Source: Saccharofermentans sp.
GTDB taxonomy: Bacteria > Bacillota > Clostridia > Saccharofermentanales > Saccharofermentanaceae
Reading direction: 5' to 3'
Length of the DNA: 64,000 bases
Assembly (NCBI GenBank): GCA_024691325.1
Contig: JAILNR010000008.1
Span: 53,488 to 117,487, forward strand
The notes beneath the pieces were generated by a model. It did no database searches, was not told the DNA's origin, and worked only from the letters and a program-made list of their open reading frames with translations. Shown one piece after another: positions 60,849-64,000 of the stretch (the stretch's first letter is position 1; every line of letters begins with the position of its first letter). Made by a program: the position numbers and the translations under genes.

Positions 60849-63045
60849 CAGCATCTTCTCCTATATCTTTCTCTGTGTTGTTTACTGCGCGAAAATAATG
60901 TATCTCTGATTTAAAATCACCAAACACCTTCCCTGTTGCAAATCCGATGTTCATTAGTTCATCACCCGTATAAATTCTGCCGTCGTCCGTAAGATAGTTG
61001 TTCTTCGGATTAAGTCCTCTGAGGCGCACCAACACTCTTGGTTTATTGGCGGAACCAAGGATCTGCACATATGTAAGGAGCGCCTCGGTCTTATCCTTTG
61101 AGACAAACATCCATGCCGCTTTATCATCCTTTGAGATGAGACGGTAAAGATCTCCCATTCTTATAAGATGACTGTATTTTTTATAATCATCGATCTGTTG
61201 TCTTATGACATCGATTTCATCTTCAGACAGCTTCGTAATATCGAGCTCATAACCGAATGTCCCGAACAAAGCCACATGACCTCTGGTCTTCATGTCGGTG
61301 ATACGCCCTACGGCATGATTCGGACAAACACTCACGTGAGCCCCCATAGATGAAGGCGGATAGAAAAGCGACGTGCCTTCCTGAATGCAGATCCTCTCAA
61401 CAGCATCAGTATCATCAGAACACCAAATCTGAGGACTGTAGTAAAGCATCCCGAGATCAAAACGTCCTCCGCCGCCGCAACAGTTTTCTATCAGAAGATA
61501 CGGGAACTGCTCTGTCAGTTTTTCCTGAAGCTCATACACTCCGAGCATGTAGCGGTGATGAAGTTCCCCGGGAGGGGTAACCGTACTCACCTTCCCTATA
61601 AGAGGACGATTCATATCCCACTTTAAATATTTGATATTCGTCTTACTAAAGACATCTGATAAACACGCATAAACATAGTCCCTGACTTCTTTGCGTGTCA
61701 TATCCAAAACCAGCTGAGTCCTGCACATCACATATCCCGTACCAGACTCCCGGAGTGCCCAATCAGGGTGTGTCCGGTAAAGATCAGAATCCGGTGAGAT
61801 CATCTCAGGCTCAAACCAGATTCCCATCTGAAGGCCCATATCGTTCAGCTCATCGCAAAGCCCGTCCAACCCTTCCGGTATCTTCTTTGTATTACACTCC
61901 CAGTCCCCCAGAGAGCTATTATCCTTTTCTCTTGCCCCAAACCAACCGTCATCAACAACAAGCATTTCGATGCCGGCATCACGCGCTTTTTGGCCGATCT
62001 CGAGCAGCTTTTTCGAGTCAAAATCAAAGTATGTGGCTTCCCAATTATTTATGAGAACAGGCCGCTCTTTAAAAATGTATTTGCTTCTGATTATGTTGTT
62101 GCGCACAAAATCATGAAAGCATCTGCTCATGTTGCCTATGCCCTCGGAAGAGTAACATATGGCAATCTCCGGTGAGTAAAACTCCTCCCCCGGCTTTAAA
62201 GTCCACTCAAAATCATTATCCGATATGCCGGCCACGATCCTGACCCGGTCGAATTGAGTCCTCTCGATCCTCGCCACAAAGCTGCCGGAATACACAAGCG
62301 CCATGCCCCAGGCGGGGCCTGTAGTCTCTGTAGTATCCTTGCTTACAACTGCAAATGCCGGGTTCATCTGATGGCTCGATATGCCTCTGTCTGAAGCAAG
62401 AACGATCTGCCCGTGACCAATCTTTGTGCGCTCAATCATCCTCTCGCGCGCCCAGGAGCCCGGAAGAGATATGACCTCCGTCTCATCATACGGAATATCC
62501 AAAGATGAGCTCATCACTGTGTTCAGAGTTATTGTTCTGTGCGAAATACTCTTTACAATAACATTCTTCGTAATAATATCCGATTCGTAAAATACACTAT
62601 ATGACAGAGTCACTTCCACAAGGTTATTTACATCTTTGAGCACTATCTCAAGACTTGATATATCCTTTCCATTTGAATATGGAAGCCCTTTTATCGCTCT
62701 TCTTCCCTGAAGGATTCGATAATCTTCATATTTGAGATTGCACCCCGTAATATGCTTATCATTTTTGATTGAGATACCGGGACACCGGAAATCGCCTTGT
62801 CCGTCCGAAGGATACTCGAATGGAAAACTATCCATAAAGGTCCCTTCTTCGCCTATATTTCCCTGAAGGAAAGCTATATCCTCAACCATAAGATGGTTAA
62901 GCGTCAAAGATCCCTCTAACCTGGTCCCGTAATAAGCGTGGGCCAAAAATCCGTCAATGACAGCGATGATATAAGATGTCTTTCTTGTCTTAATATGGAA
63001 GATCATCTTCTCGTTGTCAAAGCTTATGCAAGCTCTATCTTTCAT
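60835..63045 (-). CDS. GH36 alpha-galactosidase
   Basis: A 736-residue GH36 enzyme of the Firmicutes AgaA/MelA type. The N-terminal beta-supersandwich precedes a TIM barrel with VVDDGWFG, GIWFEPEM, the nucleophile Asp in KYLKWDMNR and the acid/base Asp in WCSDDTDAVER. No signal peptide. It removes alpha-1,6-galactose from galactomannan fragments after uptake. It is first in the operon with the CE2 esterase and the LacI regulator. The ribosome site (GGACGG) is weak. Confidence 0.93.
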   Translation of the reverse strand: MKDRACISFDNEKMIFHIKTRKTSYIIAVIDGFLAHAYYGTRLEGSLTLNHLMVEDIAFLQGNIGEEGTFMDSFPFEYPSDGQGDFRCPGISIKNDKHITGCNLKYEDYRILQGRRAIKGLPYSNGKDISSLEIVLKDVNNLVEVTLSYSVFYESDIITKNVIVKSISHRTITLNTVMSSSLDIPYDETEVISLPGSWARERMIERTKIGHGQIVLASDRGISSHQMNPAFAVVSKDTTETTGPAWGMALVYSGSFVARIERTQFDRVRIVAGISDNDFEWTLKPGEEFYSPEIAICYSSEGIGNMSRCFHDFVRNNIIRSKYIFKERPVLINNWEATYFDFDSKKLLEIGQKARDAGIEMLVVDDGWFGAREKDNSSLGDWECNTKKIPEGLDGLCDELNDMGLQMGIWFEPEMISPDSDLYRTHPDWALRESGTGYVMCRTQLVLDMTRKEVRDYVYACLSDVFSKTNIKYLKWDMNRPLIGKVSTVTPPGELHHRYMLGVYELQEKLTEQFPYLLIENCCGGGGRFDLGMLYYSPQIWCSDDTDAVERICIQEGTSLFYPPSSMGAHVSVCPNHAVGRITDMKTRGHVALFGTFGYELDITKLSEDEIDVIRQQIDDYKKYSHLIRMGDLYRLISKDDKAAWMFVSKDKTEALLTYVQILGSANKPRVLVRLRGLNPKNNYLTDDGRIYTGDELMNIGFATGKVFGDFKSEIHYFRAVNNTEKDIGEDADEKL

Positions 63046-63192
63046 ACGTCAAATCCGTCCAAAACTTAGGATTTTCATCATTCAAGCCCATAATGGGAAT
63101 TTAACACAGCGGTACCGGATTAGCAACACAAATTACTCGATTTTAATCGTTATTAAGTATTTTTATTCTTCTTCCGCAACATTTCTTTATTT

Positions 63193-63212
63193 ACTTTTAT
63201 GAAACACAAAAC
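63193..63212. repeat. 20-base repeat, copy B
   Basis: Identical to 46315-46334, same orientation, upstream of the GH36 operon. Confidence 0.8.
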
Positions 63213-63294
63213 GCATAATTTAATAACATCGCTTTGCTACCATAAGCATGAAAAGACAATTCGTAGTTCTTTTTCTATTCTCCTTCTCTATCCG

Positions 63295-63322
63295 GGGCCG
63301 CCTAAGCCGGGCGGCCCGTTTT
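63295..63322 (+). terminator. Plus-strand terminator-like hairpin without a gene
   Basis: Stem GGGCCGCC / GGCGGCCC with a 7-base loop followed by GTTTTATT. No plus-strand gene precedes it. Confidence 0.6.
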
Positions 63323-63357
63323 ATTGCCTGTTTTTGGGGCAAGGCAGTATTGCCAAC

Positions 63358-63388
63358 AAAAAACCGCCTGCCCCGAAGGACAGGCGGT
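63358..63388 (-). terminator. Terminator of tpiA
   Basis: Stem ACCGCCTG / CAGGCGGT with a 10-base loop, followed on the minus strand by a TTTTTT tract, 28 bases after the stop. Confidence 0.92.
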
Positions 63389-63415
63389 AAACATTATCAA
63401 ACTAATCGACTCTTA

Positions 63416-64000
63416 TCAGCCTGCGTTGCAAATAACGGAGAAGTCCTCAGCCTTGAGGGAAGCACCGCCGACGAGACCGCCGTTGATGTCAGCCTGAGCG
63501 AACAGACCGTTGCAGTTCTTAGCGTTGCATGAACCACCGTACTGGATTGTCATAGCCTCAGCGCACTTGTCGCAGTAGAGCTCAGCGATTACGCCACGGA
63601 TGAACTTGCAAACTTCCTCAGCCTGCTCATCTGTAGCTGTCTTACCTGTGCCGATAGCCCAGATAGGCTCATAAGCGATTGTGATCTGGCAGAGCTTGTC
63701 AGCAGGGATAGCCTTGAAAGCGCCAACAATCTGGCCCTTGATCCAGTCGAATGTCTCGCCTGCTTCTCTCTGAGCAAGAGACTCACCGCAGCAGATGATA
63801 GGTCTTACACCGTACTTAAGAAGAGCAAGTGCCTTCTTGTTAACTGTCTCGTCTGTCTCAGCGTTGTACTCTCTTCTCTCGGAGTGACCGATGATGCAGT
63901 AGTTAACGCCCATCTTAGCGAGCCACAGAGGTGAGATCTCGCCTGTGAATGCACCCTTCTCCTCGAAGTGGCAGTTCTGAGCAGCGATCTTGATGTTGGA
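63416..64000 (-). CDS. tpiA: Triose-phosphate isomerase, C-terminal part
   Basis: The last 194 residues of a glycolytic TIM-barrel enzyme; the start lies beyond the right edge. Visible motifs are [14 protein letters not shown], the electrophilic His in IGHSERR, the catalytic Glu in [12 protein letters not shown], and the phosphate loop GGLVGGASL. Interconverts dihydroxyacetone phosphate and glyceraldehyde-3-phosphate. Strong terminator downstream. Confidence 0.97.
   Translation of the reverse strand, partial: SNIKIAAQNCHFEEKGAFTGEISPLWLAKMGVNYCIIGHSERREYNAETDETVNKKALALLKYGVRPIICCGESLAQREAGETFDWIKGQIVGAFKAIPADKLCQITIAYEPIWAIGTGKTATDEQAEEVCKFIRGVIAELYCDKCAEAMTIQYGGSCNAKNCNGLFAQADINGGLVGGASLKAEDFSVICNAG

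Larger units (their letters stand above)
63046..63415. other. 370-base intergenic region between tpiA and GH36
   Basis: No convincing gene. It holds the CGATTTTAATCG palindrome (63138-63149), the second copy of a 20-base repeat (63193-63212), a plus-strand terminator-like hairpin (63295-63322) and the tpiA terminator (63358-63388). The GH36 operon promoter must be in the left part. Confidence 0.6.

Overview
The window (about 64 kb, moderate G+C, tightly packed genes on both strands) looks like chromosomal DNA of an anaerobic, carbohydrate-fermenting member of the Clostridia, perhaps a rumen or gut species. The grounds are Gram-positive traits (lipobox lipoproteins, an LTA-synthase-like enzyme, a T-box, an FMN riboswitch with an ECF riboflavin transporter), oxygen-sensitive enzyme types (two-subunit class I fumarase), and a beta-mannan oligosaccharide locus. 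No genus can be fixed from the sequence. I see no prophage, IS element, CRISPR array or rRNA; the only tRNA is tRNA-Arg(CCG).

Layout. 1-9.1 kb: a truncated lipoprotein gene, a 2-hydroxyacid dehydrogenase, a membrane protein / tRNA-dihydrouridine synthase / PAP2 phosphatase group, two G3E (CobW-type) metal-handling GTPases, an acetolactate-synthase-like enzyme and two tandem lipoproteins. 9.2-12.5 kb: a four-gene partner-switching module (STAS protein, degenerate HATPase-like protein, membrane PP2C phosphatase, RsbW-like kinase) without a sigma factor. 12.7-24 kb: tRNA-Arg, an Ala/Glu-rich coiled-coil protein, glnA, glmU-pth-mfd, a nucleotidyltransferase with a VanY-like peptidase, and a solitary pilT. 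24-34.4 kb: FMN riboswitch-ribU, an LtaS-like enzyme with an esterase, fumarase with a HAD phosphatase, a degenerate GGDEF-EAL protein, maf, and an epimerase with a coiled-coil tail. 34.5-39.2 kb: a T-box leader in front of an XRE-cupin-acyl-CoA ligase fusion, an SOS-box-controlled DUF4130 repair protein, and two acidic lipoproteins. 39.3-47.6 kb: tyrS, trxB, a thioesterase, a lipase-like hydrolase, a GH94 phosphorylase, a zinc peptidase and a carbohydrate esterase. 47.8-49.8 kb: a MATE transporter and an anchored protein. 49.8-63 kb: the mannan locus. 63.4-64 kb: tpiA, cut by the window end.

The mannan locus is coherent. An ABC importer (binding lipoprotein plus two permeases) takes up oligosaccharides. 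A GH36 alpha-galactosidase and a CE2-type esterase strip galactose and acetyl groups. A cellobiose/mannobiose 2-epimerase and two GH130 phosphorylases convert mannobiose and longer oligomers to mannose-1-phosphate, glucose and mannose, and ManA feeds mannose-6-phosphate into glycolysis. An AraC and a LacI regulator sit inside the locus.

The most interesting signals are: a T-box (an amino-acid sensor) controlling an acyl-CoA ligase that carries its own HTH and cupin domains; a near-consensus LexA box over the promoter of a stand-alone DUF4130 gene; a set of at least six genes whose extended -10 promoter ends 6-9 bases before the ATG, implying leaderless mRNAs; a G3E GTPase fused to a DUF1980-like domain; and a partner-switching operon with a HATPase homologue that has lost its ATP-binding signature.
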